Assembly: GCA_964464175.1 (NCBI GenBank)
Contig: CAYXFD010000010.1
Coordinates: forward strand, 1 to 64,000
Reading direction: 5' to 3'
From: CAYXFD01 sp964464175
GTDB lineage: Bacteria; Cloacimonadota; Cloacimonadia; Cloacimonadales; JAJBBL01
Length of the DNA: 64,000 bases
The notes under the pieces were generated by a model. It saw nothing but the letters and a program-made list of their open reading frames with translations, was not told the origin of the DNA and ran no database searches. The position numbers and the translations under genes were made by a program. Of the stretch, positions 43,072 to 52,853 are shown piece after piece (position 1 is the first letter of the stretch; every line of letters starts with the position of its first letter).

Positions 43072-44406
43072 ATGGATTTAGTCAGAAAAGAAGCTTACAA
43101 TATAATCTACAAAGTGTTAAAAGATCATCATCACTCAGACAGATTACTGGAACAAAAGCTGAAGAAATTCCGGGAAGCTAATGACAAGAGTTTTCTCTAT
43201 CATCTTGTCAAAGGAACGATCAAGATGCAGCGAAATCTTGATTATATCGCTTCCTGCTCAGCAAAGGGAAAAGATCAGAAAAGTGACCGGTTTGCTGCAA
43301 CTGATCTTAAGATCAAGTGTCTGATCTTTCTCGGTCTTTATCAGTTAATCTATTGTGAATCCGTTCCGGAACACTCAGCAGTAGATGAGACAGTGGAAAT
43401 TGCCAAAAAGCTTTTTGATCCTAAAGTCGCTGATTTTATCAATGCCGTGTTAAGATCCTATTTGAGAGATCCCAATATTGATTATCCAGCCGACCTTAAA
43501 ACAAGATTGTCAGATCAGTATTCATTCCCCTCGGAAATAATCGAGACCTGGCTGCAATACTGGGGAGCAGAAGATACCGAGAGACTATGTATATTTTTCA
43601 ATCGGAAGCCGAAGTTATCAATTAGGATCAACCGCCTGGCAACAGATGGCAAACGTATCAAGAATTACTTTTCCAGGCAGGGTTTTATCTTAGAACCTTC
43701 TGAGGTATCCGCAAGAGTTATGACCACCGAATTCGGGCAGGAGATCCTGAATGATGTCTCCTTTGAAGAGGGATATTTTTCGGTTCAGGATGCCTCTTCG
43801 GCTCTCATCGTCGAATTGCTTGACCCCCAGGAAGAGGAAAATATTCTTGATCTGTTTGCCGGACCCGGCGGTAAATGTACTTATATAGCAGAGTTAATGA
43901 ATAATACAGGTGAAATCATTGCGGTAGATAAGTTCCCGCAGAAGGCAAAGAAGATCAGGCAGGCAGTTGACAGGCTGCAAATAGTCAACATGAATATAGT
44001 CACTGAAGATGCCCTGAAATTCGGACCTAAAGCACAGGCTTATGACCGGGTGATTCTTGATGTCCCCTGCTCGGGCTGGGGAATATTTCAGAAGAAAGCG
44101 GAATTGCGCTGGCAGTTCAATCAGGATATGAAGTCACTGTTGAAACTGCAGGAGAATGCTCTTGATGTAGGAGCTCAGTTCGTAAGAGAAGGGGGATATC
44201 TGGTTTACAGCACCTGTACGCTGAACCGGCAGGAGAATGAGGAGCAGGTGACAAGATTTCTCAGTAAAAACAAGAATTTCCGGTTAGTCGAGAATCCGAA
44301 AACGGTGCCTGCAAGGTTTATGGAAAACGGATTTTTGAAGACATATCCTCATCGAGACAAGATTGACGGTGTTTTTGCCGCAAAGATACACAAGAAAGGG
44401 AAATAG
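43072..44406 (+). CDS. rsmB: 16S rRNA cytosine-967 C5-methyltransferase
   Basis: 444 residues. The N-terminal NusB-like domain (~1-140, EHSAVDETVEIAKKL) joined to an RsmB/NOP2 methyltransferase domain. The SAM motif is LDLFAGPGGKCTYIAEL with VDKFPQKAKKI, and the two family cysteines are in LDVPCSGWG and YLVYSTCTLN (catalytic). It modifies C967 in 16S rRNA. The ribosome site is weak; the 147-bp gap after ruvA suggests a separate promoter. Confidence 0.92.
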   Translation: MDLVRKEAYNIIYKVLKDHHHSDRLLEQKLKKFREANDKSFLYHLVKGTIKMQRNLDYIASCSAKGKDQKSDRFAATDLKIKCLIFLGLYQLIYCESVPEHSAVDETVEIAKKLFDPKVADFINAVLRSYLRDPNIDYPADLKTRLSDQYSFPSEIIETWLQYWGAEDTERLCIFFNRKPKLSIRINRLATDGKRIKNYFSRQGFILEPSEVSARVMTTEFGQEILNDVSFEEGYFSVQDASSALIVELLDPQEEENILDLFAGPGGKCTYIAELMNNTGEIIAVDKFPQKAKKIRQAVDRLQIVNMNIVTEDALKFGPKAQAYDRVILDVPCSGWGIFQKKAELRWQFNQDMKSLLKLQENALDVGAQFVREGGYLVYSTCTLNRQENEEQVTRFLSKNKNFRLVENPKTVPARFMENGFLKTYPHRDKIDGVFAAKIHKKGK

Positions 44407-44574
44407 CAGCGAATGAAGCAGAAACAAAGAGAAACTAAGAAGTGTGAGAAAGTTTTTCTGGTTATTATAACCGGTCGTTTTTTCTTTTCTGAGCTTTAAC
44501 AGGTTTTGCTGGAATAGAATAAGAGCCGGTTGTTACAACAGGCAAAATTGATAGTCATGGGAGTTACTCAGAAT

Positions 44575-45156
44575 ATGATGATAAAGATAAAGGCTTTTTT
44601 AATAGCATGCGGAATCATGCTGCTTCTCTTTATTGCCGGCTTCATAGGAATAAACATTGTAATGTCGCTCATTACCGGAACCGGTAATGAAGTCGTTGTT
44701 CCCGATATAGTAGGGCAGCAGTTTGATGTTGCCAGAAAAATCTGCCGTGATCTTAACCTCTATGTCCAGCAGGTAGAGATGCGGCATGATGATGAGATTG
44801 AGCAAAACAGAATTATAACGCAAACACCGGAAGCTAATAAAACTACAAAGATAAACAGAACAGTAGAAGTAGTTGTCAGTAAAGGGCCTGAACTGGTCAG
44901 AGTACCCTATCTTGATAATATTAGTGAACTGGAAGCAAAGATAAGATTGGATAACATCGGCTTGAAACTCGGGGAGAAAATTTACCGCTATTCTGATGAA
45001 GTGACCAAAGATAGAATCATCTATTCACAACCGCTTGCCGATGATTTTGTCCCGAAAGGAAGTGCTGTAAACATCATAATCAGCCTGGGTGAGTTACCCG
45101 ATGCCTCTCACAGAAGAGATCGCTACAGAAACATTCTGGAAGGAATTGATGAATAA
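44575..45156 (+). CDS. Membrane-anchored PASTA-domain protein
   Basis: 193 residues from the ATG at 44575 (GGGAG lies 11 nt upstream; a TTG at 44530 would add 15 residues). One N-terminal membrane helix (AFLIACGIMLLLFIAGFIGI) is followed by two to three PASTA repeats (VVPDIVGQQFDVARKIC, VVVSKGPELVRVPYLDNIS, NIIISLGELPD). PASTA domains usually bind peptidoglycan or muropeptides on Ser/Thr kinases and PBPs, but no kinase or transpeptidase domain is attached here. The short cytoplasmic tail means it faces the periplasm. It precedes gyrB by 69 bp. Confidence 0.85.
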   Translation: MMIKIKAFLIACGIMLLLFIAGFIGINIVMSLITGTGNEVVVPDIVGQQFDVARKICRDLNLYVQQVEMRHDDEIEQNRIITQTPEANKTTKINRTVEVVVSKGPELVRVPYLDNISELEAKIRLDNIGLKLGEKIYRYSDEVTKDRIIYSQPLADDFVPKGSAVNIIISLGELPDASHRRDRYRNILEGIDE

Positions 45157-45225
45157 TAAATCTGATTTGTCAGGAGCAGCGGAAAGTCTGACAAGTTCTA
45201 ATCCGCAATAGAAAAAGGAGAAATA

Positions 45226-47127
45226 ATGAGTTCACAGGACTACACAGCAACAAGTATTAAGGTTTTAAAGGGATTGGAAGCTGTCCGAAAGAGACCTACC
45301 ATGTATATAGGAGGAGTAACCGAACGGGGATTGCATCATCTTGTCTATGAAGTCATCGACAATAGTATTGACGAGGCGTTGGGGGGATATTGTGACAGCA
45401 TAGAAGTTACCATCAACAGTGATGGTTCTGTCTCGATATTAGACAACGGGAGGGGAATTCCGGTTGATGTTCACAAGGAATCGAATATTTCTGCGCTTCA
45501 GGTAGTAATGACTGTTCTCCATGCCGGTGGAAAATTTGATAATAAAACATATAAAGTGTCCGGTGGCTTGCACGGAGTGGGTGTATCTGTCGTAAATGCT
45601 CTCTCTGAATTCATGGAAGTAAAGGTCTTTAAAAACGGAAGCATCTATCATCAGACTTATTCCCGAGGTATCCCGACCAAAGAAGTTGAGATAATTGGTC
45701 AAACAAACAAGACCGGCACACTTTCAACTTTCAAACCGGACCCGACAATCTTTGAGACCGTAGATTTCAATTTTGAGTATCTCAGTGTCCGGCTCCGCGA
45801 GCTTGCCTTTCTCAATAAGGGTGTAAGGATTGTTCTGAAGGAAGAGAAAAGCGGAAAATTCCATGATTTTAAGTATGATGGCGGGATAATCTCTTTTGTG
45901 AGGTTCTTGAACGAGGGGAAGAAAAGCCTTTTCAAGGATCCCGTTTATATCTTCGGAGAAAAAGACAACATAGCTTTCGAGGTTTCACTTCAGTATAATG
46001 ACGGATATCAGGAAAATATTCTGAGCTTTGCCAATAATATCAATACTATCGAAGGTGGTACTCACCTCAGTGGTTTCAAAACTGCCTTAACGAGAGCTGT
46101 AAACAGTTACATCAGGAATCTCAATCTCCTGAAAAATGAGAAAATCAGCCCGCAGGGTAGTGATATCAGGGAAGGACTGACAGCAATAATAAGCGTCAAG
46201 CTGCCGAATCCCCAGTTTGAAGGACAAACTAAAACAAAGCTTCAGAATTCCGAAGTGGACGGTTTGATAAACTCCATCGTAGGTGAAAAACTGCTTGAAT
46301 ACTTCGAAGAACATCCTAACGATGCCAAAAGCATATCCCTTAAAGCTATTCTCGGAGCCAGATCCCGGGAAGCTGCCAGAAAAGCAAGAGAACTAACCAG
46401 ACGTAAAACCGTCCTGGAAAGCGGCAATCTGCCAGGAAAACTTGCCGATTGCAGTTCCCGTAACCCGGAAGAGACAGAAATATTACTGGTTGAGGGAGAT
46501 TCGGCGGGAGGATCTGCCAAGCAGGGACGCGACCGTACTTTCCAGGCAGTGCTTCCGTTATGGGGAAAAATGTTGAATACTGAGAAGGCGAGGATTGACC
46601 GGGTTCTCAATAATGATAAGATCCAACCGATAATTCTTGCTTTGGGAGCAGGGATCGGAGACGATTTTGATATCGAAAAACTTAGATATCACCGCATAAT
46701 CATCATGGCTGATGCAGATGTTGATGGGGCTCATATCTCTACCCTCTTATTGACATTCTTCTTCCGCTATATGAGACCCTTAGTAGAGAAGGGACATATT
46801 TATATTGCTAAACCTCCCCTTTATTTGATCAGAAAGGGTAAGATGAAAAAATATGCCTATTCCGACAGAGAAAGAGATGACATACTGAACGAGATAGACA
46901 GAAAAGGAGTGGTGATCCAGCGATATAAAGGATTAGGTGAAATGAACCCCGAACAGTTATGGGAAACAACCCTGGACCCATCGAGCAGAATACTCATTTC
47001 TGTGAAAATCGATGATGCTATCGAAGCAGACAGAATGTTTACAGTTCTGATGGGAGATGAAGTCGCCCCAAGAAGAGATTTTATCAGAGAAAATGCCCGT
47101 TATGTGCAGAATCTTGATATAATCTAA
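45226..47127 (+). CDS. gyrB: DNA gyrase subunit B
   Basis: 633 residues, the short form without the insertion of enterobacterial GyrB. ATPase (GHKL) domain: VIDNSIDEALGGY, SILDNGRGIPVD, VSGGLHGVGVSVVNAL. TOPRIM domain: EILLVEGDSAGGSAKQGRD and MADADVDGAHIST. The C-terminus has RYKGLGEMNPEQLWETT. It acts with GyrA (next gene, 111 bp on) to introduce negative supercoils. AAGGAG precedes the ATG. Confidence 0.95.
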   Translation: MSSQDYTATSIKVLKGLEAVRKRPTMYIGGVTERGLHHLVYEVIDNSIDEALGGYCDSIEVTINSDGSVSILDNGRGIPVDVHKESNISALQVVMTVLHAGGKFDNKTYKVSGGLHGVGVSVVNALSEFMEVKVFKNGSIYHQTYSRGIPTKEVEIIGQTNKTGTLSTFKPDPTIFETVDFNFEYLSVRLRELAFLNKGVRIVLKEEKSGKFHDFKYDGGIISFVRFLNEGKKSLFKDPVYIFGEKDNIAFEVSLQYNDGYQENILSFANNINTIEGGTHLSGFKTALTRAVNSYIRNLNLLKNEKISPQGSDIREGLTAIISVKLPNPQFEGQTKTKLQNSEVDGLINSIVGEKLLEYFEEHPNDAKSISLKAILGARSREAARKARELTRRKTVLESGNLPGKLADCSSRNPEETEILLVEGDSAGGSAKQGRDRTFQAVLPLWGKMLNTEKARIDRVLNNDKIQPIILALGAGIGDDFDIEKLRYHRIIIMADADVDGAHISTLLLTFFFRYMRPLVEKGHIYIAKPPLYLIRKGKMKKYAYSDRERDDILNEIDRKGVVIQRYKGLGEMNPEQLWETTLDPSSRILISVKIDDAIEADRMFTVLMGDEVAPRRDFIRENARYVQNLDII

Positions 47128-47238
47128 GCTCTGACGAAAGCCCTTTCTGAATTTTGACCGGAAAAAACAAGCATAGAATATTAATGAAATGATTACACCG
47201 AAAAGTGAAAAAAGTATAGACATAATGGAGTTATTAAG

Positions 47239-49839
47239 ATGACGATTGACAGAAGCAGAATAATTAATGTTGAGATAGAAGATCAACTGAAACAGGCATA
47301 TCTCGAGTACTCGATGAGTGTGATAGTATCACGCGCCCTGCCGGATATCCGCGACGGCTTAAAACCATCCCAGAGACGTATTCTTTACGCCATGCATGAA
47401 CTAAATCTCACCCCCGATAAAGGGTTTAGAAAATGTGCAAAAATAGCCGGTGATACTTCCGGTAACTATCACCCGCACGGTGAGCAGGTAATTTATCCTA
47501 CTCTCGTTCGTTTGGCTCAGCCCTGGAATATGCGGTATCCGATTATTAACGGGCAGGGTAACTTCGGTTCCATTGATGGAGATCCGCCGGCAGCAATGCG
47601 TTACACAGAAGCAAGATTAGAGAAAGTAGCTATTGATCTGTTAGCTGATCTTGAGAAAAATACCGTTGATTTTCGTCCCAATTATGACGAAACAAGAACT
47701 GAGCCGGTTATCTTCCCAACCAGGATACCTAATCTGTTGGTTAACGGCTGTTCAGGTATTGCAGTAGGGATGGCAACCAATATGCCCCCCCATAATCTGG
47801 GTGAGATTTGTGACGCCTTGATTGCTTTGATCGATAACCGGGATTTGACTCCGTTGGAACTGATGGACTACATTCAGGGACCTGACTTTCCCACCGGCGG
47901 TTTTATCCTCGGAAGGGCGGGAATCATTGATTACTTCCAGACCGGTTACGGAAAAATTAAGATCCGGGGTAAGGCTGATGTCGAAGTAAAATCTTCCGGA
48001 GCTCAATCCATTATTATTTCGGAAATACCTTATCAGGTAAATAAGACTTCTATGATCGAAAAAATGGTCAGTCTGGTAAAAGAGAAGAAAGTAGAAGGGA
48101 TCAGTGATATCCGGGACGAATCGGGCAGAGACGGAATGCGGCTTGTTGTCGAAGTGAAAAGAAATGAGGATGCACAGGTTGTCCTGAATCAGCTGTACAA
48201 GTATTCACAGCTTCAGGATTCTTTCGGAGTTATCAATCTGGCACTCGTTGACGGCGTACCCAAGGTTCTGAATATCTCGGACTTGCTCAATAATTTTATC
48301 GAGTTCAGACATGAAGTAGTGGTTCGCCGCACCCAGTTCGAATTAGAAAATGCTGAAAAACGGCTGCATATTCTACAGGGTTTGCGAATTGCTCTTGATC
48401 ACATCGACGAGATAATAAAAACCATCAGAGAATCAGAAAGCACTCAGGAAGCAAGTGAAAGACTGCAAGAGGGCTTCTCCTTGACTGAGATTCAGGCTAA
48501 AGCTATCCTTGATATGAGATTACAGAAGTTAACCGGGCTGGAAAGGGAAAAATTAGAGAACGAGTATAATGAGCTGTTAAAAACCGTTGCTCATCTGAAA
48601 GACATCCTTTCCAATGAATCATTGAGAATGAAGATCATCAAAGATGAGATAGAAGAGATCCGGAAGAAATATTCCGACACTCGCAGATCGGAGATAATTG
48701 ACCACATTACTGATCTTGAAAAAGAAGATCTGATTGCCGAGGAAGATATGGTGGTTACTATCTCTCATGAAGGTTATATCAAACGTCTCCCTCTCGATAC
48801 CTACAGGCAGCAACGCCGGGGTGGAAAGGGTCTCTCCGGAACTAATCTTAAGGAACAGGACTTTACCGAAACCATCTTCATCGCCTCCACTCATGCCTAT
48901 ATCCTCTTCTTTACTAATTTTGGGAAGTGTTACTGGCTGAAAGTATATCAGTTACCGCTGGTCGGAAGACTGGCGAGAGGTAAAGCCATCGTCAATCTGA
49001 TATCACTGGAAAAGGGTGACAGCATCAAAGCTCATGTTGTAGTCCGTGATTTTAATGATCCACACTACCTGACCATGGTCACCAAACGGGGAATAATCAA
49101 AAAGAGTACTTTAGAAGCCTATTCCCGTCCACGTTCGAATGGCATTATAGCTATCAAACTAATCGAAGGAGATGAACTCATCGATGCCCAGATCACTGAA
49201 GGGTACAATGATATCATCCTCGCTACCAGAGGTGGTTACGCTAACCGCTTCAACGAAGAAAAGGTCAGAACGGTAGGGAGAAACTCACAGGGAGTGAGAG
49301 GCATCAGACTTCGTAACGGAGATTATGTGGTAGCAATGGTTGTTGTTAAAAGAAACGGAACCCTGCTGGCGATCTGTGAAAATGGCTACGGCAAACGAAC
49401 CAATGTTGAATCTTATGCCTCTAAGAATCGTGGAACCATGGGAGTGATCACCATCAAAACCACCAAGAGAAACGGGCATTTGGTCGATTTGCTCGAAGTT
49501 CTGGATAGTGATGATCTGATCATTGTTACCAAAGACGGGATGATTATCCGGCAGCCGGTCAAGGATATGTCGGTAATCGGAAGAAATACTCAAGGTGTAA
49601 GACTGGTATCTTTGAAAGAGGATGACAAGGTTTACGATATAGCCTGTATAACAAATGAAAATGAGAATGATAACGATGAAGAGGGGGAAAAGCAGCCTGT
49701 AGAAACCCCAGAGAAGAAGATAGCTGAAATTCCTTCCAAGACAGAGCTAAGATCTGAAACCAAAGATACGGAACAAAAGGAAAAAGAGGAACAGGTATCC
49801 CTGAAATTCGACAATAATAATAATGGCAATGAGAGCTAA
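47239..49839 (+). CDS. gyrA: DNA gyrase subunit A
   Basis: 866 residues. Catalytic Tyr122 is in AAMRYTEARL, and the GyrA box QQRRGGKG (near 530) identifies gyrase rather than topoisomerase IV; six beta-pinwheel blades follow. The quinolone-determining stretch reads HPHGEQVIYPTL: by direct numbering with E. coli, position 83 is Gln and position 87 is Pro, where Ser and Asp bind quinolone through the water-metal bridge. The C-terminus is a Glu/Lys-rich acidic tail ending in Asn repeats. GGAG lies 8 nt before the ATG. The next gene starts inside its last 17 bp. Confidence 0.95.
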   Translation: MTIDRSRIINVEIEDQLKQAYLEYSMSVIVSRALPDIRDGLKPSQRRILYAMHELNLTPDKGFRKCAKIAGDTSGNYHPHGEQVIYPTLVRLAQPWNMRYPIINGQGNFGSIDGDPPAAMRYTEARLEKVAIDLLADLEKNTVDFRPNYDETRTEPVIFPTRIPNLLVNGCSGIAVGMATNMPPHNLGEICDALIALIDNRDLTPLELMDYIQGPDFPTGGFILGRAGIIDYFQTGYGKIKIRGKADVEVKSSGAQSIIISEIPYQVNKTSMIEKMVSLVKEKKVEGISDIRDESGRDGMRLVVEVKRNEDAQVVLNQLYKYSQLQDSFGVINLALVDGVPKVLNISDLLNNFIEFRHEVVVRRTQFELENAEKRLHILQGLRIALDHIDEIIKTIRESESTQEASERLQEGFSLTEIQAKAILDMRLQKLTGLEREKLENEYNELLKTVAHLKDILSNESLRMKIIKDEIEEIRKKYSDTRRSEIIDHITDLEKEDLIAEEDMVVTISHEGYIKRLPLDTYRQQRRGGKGLSGTNLKEQDFTETIFIASTHAYILFFTNFGKCYWLKVYQLPLVGRLARGKAIVNLISLEKGDSIKAHVVVRDFNDPHYLTMVTKRGIIKKSTLEAYSRPRSNGIIAIKLIEGDELIDAQITEGYNDIILATRGGYANRFNEEKVRTVGRNSQGVRGIRLRNGDYVVAMVVVKRNGTLLAICENGYGKRTNVESYASKNRGTMGVITIKTTKRNGHLVDLLEVLDSDDLIIVTKDGMIIRQPVKDMSVIGRNTQGVRLVSLKEDDKVYDIACITNENENDNDEEGEKQPVETPEKKIAEIPSKTELRSETKDTEQKEKEEQVSLKFDNNNNGNES

Positions 49840-50470
49840 CTTCCCAGCCTCAGAAAGCGAGGTGTTTGCTCCCCTGCCGGACAACAGGGGAAGATTAGAT
49901 CAACAGGGTTTGTTGTTGCTCAGCGGGATTATAATCCTCATTCTTTTACTCTCAACGGCCAGCTGCACTACCCGTTACCAGGCTCAACCAACCGATAGAG
50001 TCAGTGTTTTGGATAATTATGCCCTGCTCGAAACAGAGGGAGTTGCCTTTGCCATAACCCCTCGGCTCTGGACACGGGAACCACAGAGAGTATCTGATTT
50101 CTTTACTACTTTCCACATCATAGTCAAGAATCAAACTGATAAGCCTCTTGTTATTAACGCTGAGGATTTAGTCTTACTTGATGAAGAAAGAAACCAGTAT
50201 GATGCCCTGGATATCCCGGATGTCTCCCACATAGTGTTTTACGATGATTTTTTGTCCGATAAATTCAGTCCTTTACCCGAAAGGGGTGACACCTTTTCGG
50301 GAGAAAGAATGACCGGTCGGGCTAATCTCTTGCAGGAAGCATTTCATTACGGTGATATCCGCCCCGGGGCCAGGAAGTCCGGTTTTATCTTCTTCCGTCG
50401 CCTTCCGGGGGGAAACCGGATAATTACCATACTGTTTAAGGATGAAGAGATCGTCTTTGTCAGAGGATAA
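49823..50470 (+). CDS. Lipoprotein of unknown function, overlapping gyrA
   Basis: Up to 215 residues from the ATG at 49823, which overlaps gyrA by 17 bp. The hydrophobic segment LLLLSGIIILILLLSTASC ends in a lipobox-like STASC but begins only at residue ~30, an unusually long leader. A TTG start near 49910 would give a normal lipoprotein signal, so the true start is uncertain. The mature part (IVKNQTDKPLVINAEDLVL, DIRPGARKSGFIFF) reads as a beta-sandwich. I do not recognise the family; the conserved-looking IVKNQTDKPL pattern resembles DUF4352-like extracellular domains. Confidence 0.65.
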   Translation: MAMRANFPASESEVFAPLPDNRGRLDQQGLLLLSGIIILILLLSTASCTTRYQAQPTDRVSVLDNYALLETEGVAFAITPRLWTREPQRVSDFFTTFHIIVKNQTDKPLVINAEDLVLLDEERNQYDALDIPDVSHIVFYDDFLSDKFSPLPERGDTFSGERMTGRANLLQEAFHYGDIRPGARKSGFIFFRRLPGGNRIITILFKDEEIVFVRG

Positions 50471-50508
50471 ACAAGAAACAATTCACCCTTCAAATAGTTA
50501 AATAATCT

Positions 50509-51843
50509 TTATTCAAAACTGAGAGATCCATTATCCTCAAGACGCTGTCGATAGATTCTCTTTAATTCATCTTCGAAGAAGAATTTCTTCTCGCCGAAAG
50601 CAGGTTTCAAACCGTCTATCCAGGTTGCTTCCTCATTATATTGGGCAAAAAACGGTCGGTGTACCCAGTCAGGATTCCTCCCTTGCAGCATCCTCATAAC
50701 AAATACTCTCTCTCCGGCAGCTTCTGTTACGCCCAAAATCTGAACCTTACCGGGAATGCAGGACATACTTGGTCCTCTCACTGTCCGGCATAATCCGCTG
50801 ACCTGATTGTAAGCTTCCCGGAATATCTCCCATGACTCCATCAAAGGTAGTCCAAAATAGTGTTGAGCACCTGTATCTCTTACAACAAACATGTAGTAGG
50901 GGACCATCCCCATATTGACTTGCCGTTTCCACATCTTCGCCCAAATCTCCGGTGAAGCATTAATATGCCGGAGAATTGGCGCCTGGGTTCTCAAAACTGC
51001 CCCAATATCTCTCAATCTGCGGGAGGCTTTCTCGACTGCTTTTGTTTCCAGTTCCTTATAATGATTGAAATGCAGCATCATTGCCAGATGTTTCCCTGCT
51101 TTAACCACTTTCTCCAGGACTCTCAGTAACTTGTCGCTGTCGGGGTCGCTCAAAAACCTGTAAGGCCAATATGAAAGTGACTTCGTCCCAATACGGATAT
51201 TCTTGATGTGGGAAAGATCGCTCCTCAACAGAGAATCTATATAAACCTCAAGTATCTCAGCTTTCATAACCATCGGATCACCCCCGGTAAATAAAACATC
51301 TGAGATTTCCTGATGCTCTTTGAGATAAGTAGTTAATTTCTCTGCTTCCCTGGTAGCAAAACGGATGTTTTTCCATCCTACAAACTGGGGCCAGCGAAAA
51401 CAGAAAGTACAGTATGAATGACAGGTTTGCCCTTCACTGGGAAAGAAGAGTGCTGTTTCCCGGTATTTGTGCTGCAGACCGTAAAACCTTCTTCTGTTGA
51501 TTACCGGAACGTTAAGATCTATTTGACCGGCAGGATGAGGATTAAGCTGCTCACGTATCTCATTGGCAGCCTGATGGATTCTCTCTTTAGCAGCATTTTT
51601 TTTAATGAGAGTTTCCATTCTCCGGTAATGCTCAGGGAGCAGCATCTCCTTGCGGGGAAAAGTCAGGGTAAAGATTGGGTCCTCAGGAACATTATCCCAA
51701 TCTATCAGTTCATTGATAACATAGTTATTAACCTTGAAAGGAAGAACGGAGCCGACCGTCTCGACGGCAAATTTCTCTTCTTCAGAAAGCTTATCTATAT
51801 TTTCTATCTCTTTGAAATTATGTAAGAAATAAGTTCTCACCAC
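50509..51843 (-). CDS. KamA-family radical SAM protein (lysine-2,3-aminomutase-like)
   Basis: 444 residues, GTG start with AGGAG 4 nt upstream. The family uses SAM, a 4Fe-4S cluster and PLP to migrate amino groups. Cluster cysteines Cys141/145/148 (CHSYCTFC), SAM motif VLFTGGDPMVM, a carboxylate-binding Arg150 position, Asp323 (VVRDTGAQHYF) and the PLP-lysine candidate Lys366 (CIPGKVQIL) align by eye with Arg134, Asp293 and Lys337 of clostridial KamA. The second lysine-contacting acid of KamA (Asp330) falls on Ser359, so the substrate may not be lysine. No kamDE or kdd genes lie nearby, which weakens a lysine-fermentation call. Confidence 0.8.
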   Translation of the reverse strand: MVRTYFLHNFKEIENIDKLSEEEKFAVETVGSVLPFKVNNYVINELIDWDNVPEDPIFTLTFPRKEMLLPEHYRRMETLIKKNAAKERIHQAANEIREQLNPHPAGQIDLNVPVINRRRFYGLQHKYRETALFFPSEGQTCHSYCTFCFRWPQFVGWKNIRFATREAEKLTTYLKEHQEISDVLFTGGDPMVMKAEILEVYIDSLLRSDLSHIKNIRIGTKSLSYWPYRFLSDPDSDKLLRVLEKVVKAGKHLAMMLHFNHYKELETKAVEKASRRLRDIGAVLRTQAPILRHINASPEIWAKMWKRQVNMGMVPYYMFVVRDTGAQHYFGLPLMESWEIFREAYNQVSGLCRTVRGPSMSCIPGKVQILGVTEAAGERVFVMRMLQGRNPDWVHRPFFAQYNEEATWIDGLKPAFGEKKFFFEDELKRIYRQRLEDNGSLSFE

Positions 51844-52187
51844 TATTCTCCTATTTCTGCTGTAATTTTGAATTCGCTTGTGTTTCTTCTCCTCAACAAA
51901 TTAGTAACAGAGAAGACCTCGCCGGTAAAACTTTGCAGCTAACTATTATAACTGGATGTTAGTTTTAACGTTACTAATCCTGTTTTCCGGTTCAGCTGTC
52001 AATAGATTAATCTCCATCACAACCTTAACCCCGGATAACGATTTCTCACCGAAATATAGCGGAATATTAAAAAGCTTTATTTCTTGTCAAAGCAAGCAGG
52101 AACAAGTCTCTTCGAAAAAATCTCGATAGATTTGAGCAAACTGCAAAAGAACCCCAAAACTCTGCTTATATTCCGAAATAATCGGAA
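51844..52187. other. Intergenic region upstream of the KamA-like gene
   Basis: 344 bp on the minus-strand upstream side of the KamA-like gene. A minus-strand TATAAT lies at 51945-51950, about 100 bp before the start, but no matching -35 element is seen. No coding frame or RNA gene is recognised. Confidence 0.5.
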
Positions 52188-52835
52188 CTATTCATAAACG
52201 CTGTAATTTATCTTAATTTTCTCGACCAGCATTATCTCACACGAACCGTCACCCCTGTCATCTCTCGCCAAACTGGTTCTCCAGGTGAATGTCCGCCCCT
52301 TGACTTTGGCTCTTACAATCACCAGATAACCCTCAAGCTGCACTCGGTCATTCTTTCTGACTGAGCGGAGAGCGAGCCTGATATTATCATTTGCCGGGAT
52401 CAGATGATGATTACTGGAATGGAGATAAACCCAGTCCAGAGAAAGTTCGGAATTCTTTTTCGGTCTGAAGAAATAACGTCTTCCGCCCTGCGATATCTTC
52501 AGTTGCCGGTAGAAATGTTCGTCAGCTAAAAACCCCCAGACGAGCGCAAAATCATAAGGAGAGATCTTCGCCATACTGTCTGAACGATAAGCTTTCTTGC
52601 TTCTCACAACTGCTCCGACCCGGTATTTTGCCTGCGGAATTATTACGAAACTATCATTGCCCTTGGTTATTTTTACGGTTTCAGCTTGCTCCATTTCTTC
52701 CTGCTCCGGATAGGTGACATCAATAACCGTATAATCATCGAAAGCCAGTTTCGGGCGGGAACAGGAAGCAAAAGCCAATAGTATTAGGAGAAGAGTTATC
52801 GGGTATATAAAGCCTGTTTTCGTTACTCTTCTCAT
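52188..52835 (-). CDS. Conserved exported lipoprotein of unknown function
   Basis: 215 residues. The signal peptide ends LLAFASCSRPK, with Cys25 as lipid-attachment site. The mature part carries a pattern I have seen in unnamed bacterial proteins: SPYDFALVWGFLAD, ISQGGRRYFF, LHSSNHHLIPANDNIR, a YLVIVRAK strand, TSLARDDRGDGSCE at the C-terminus. No enzyme motif is evident. GGGAGG lies 11 nt before the ATG. It follows the RNA methyltransferase gene by 18 bp on the same strand. Confidence 0.7.
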   Translation of the reverse strand: MRRVTKTGFIYPITLLLILLAFASCSRPKLAFDDYTVIDVTYPEQEEMEQAETVKITKGNDSFVIIPQAKYRVGAVVRSKKAYRSDSMAKISPYDFALVWGFLADEHFYRQLKISQGGRRYFFRPKKNSELSLDWVYLHSSNHHLIPANDNIRLALRSVRKNDRVQLEGYLVIVRAKVKGRTFTWRTSLARDDRGDGSCEIMLVEKIKINYSVYE

Positions 52836-52853
52836 TTCATCTGTTTCCTCCCC

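Noticed and set aside
50509..51843. Firm assignment as lysine 2,3-aminomutase with a lysine-fermentation pathway
   Set aside because: The Asp330-equivalent is Ser and none of the companion genes (kamD, kamE, kdd, kce) is nearby.
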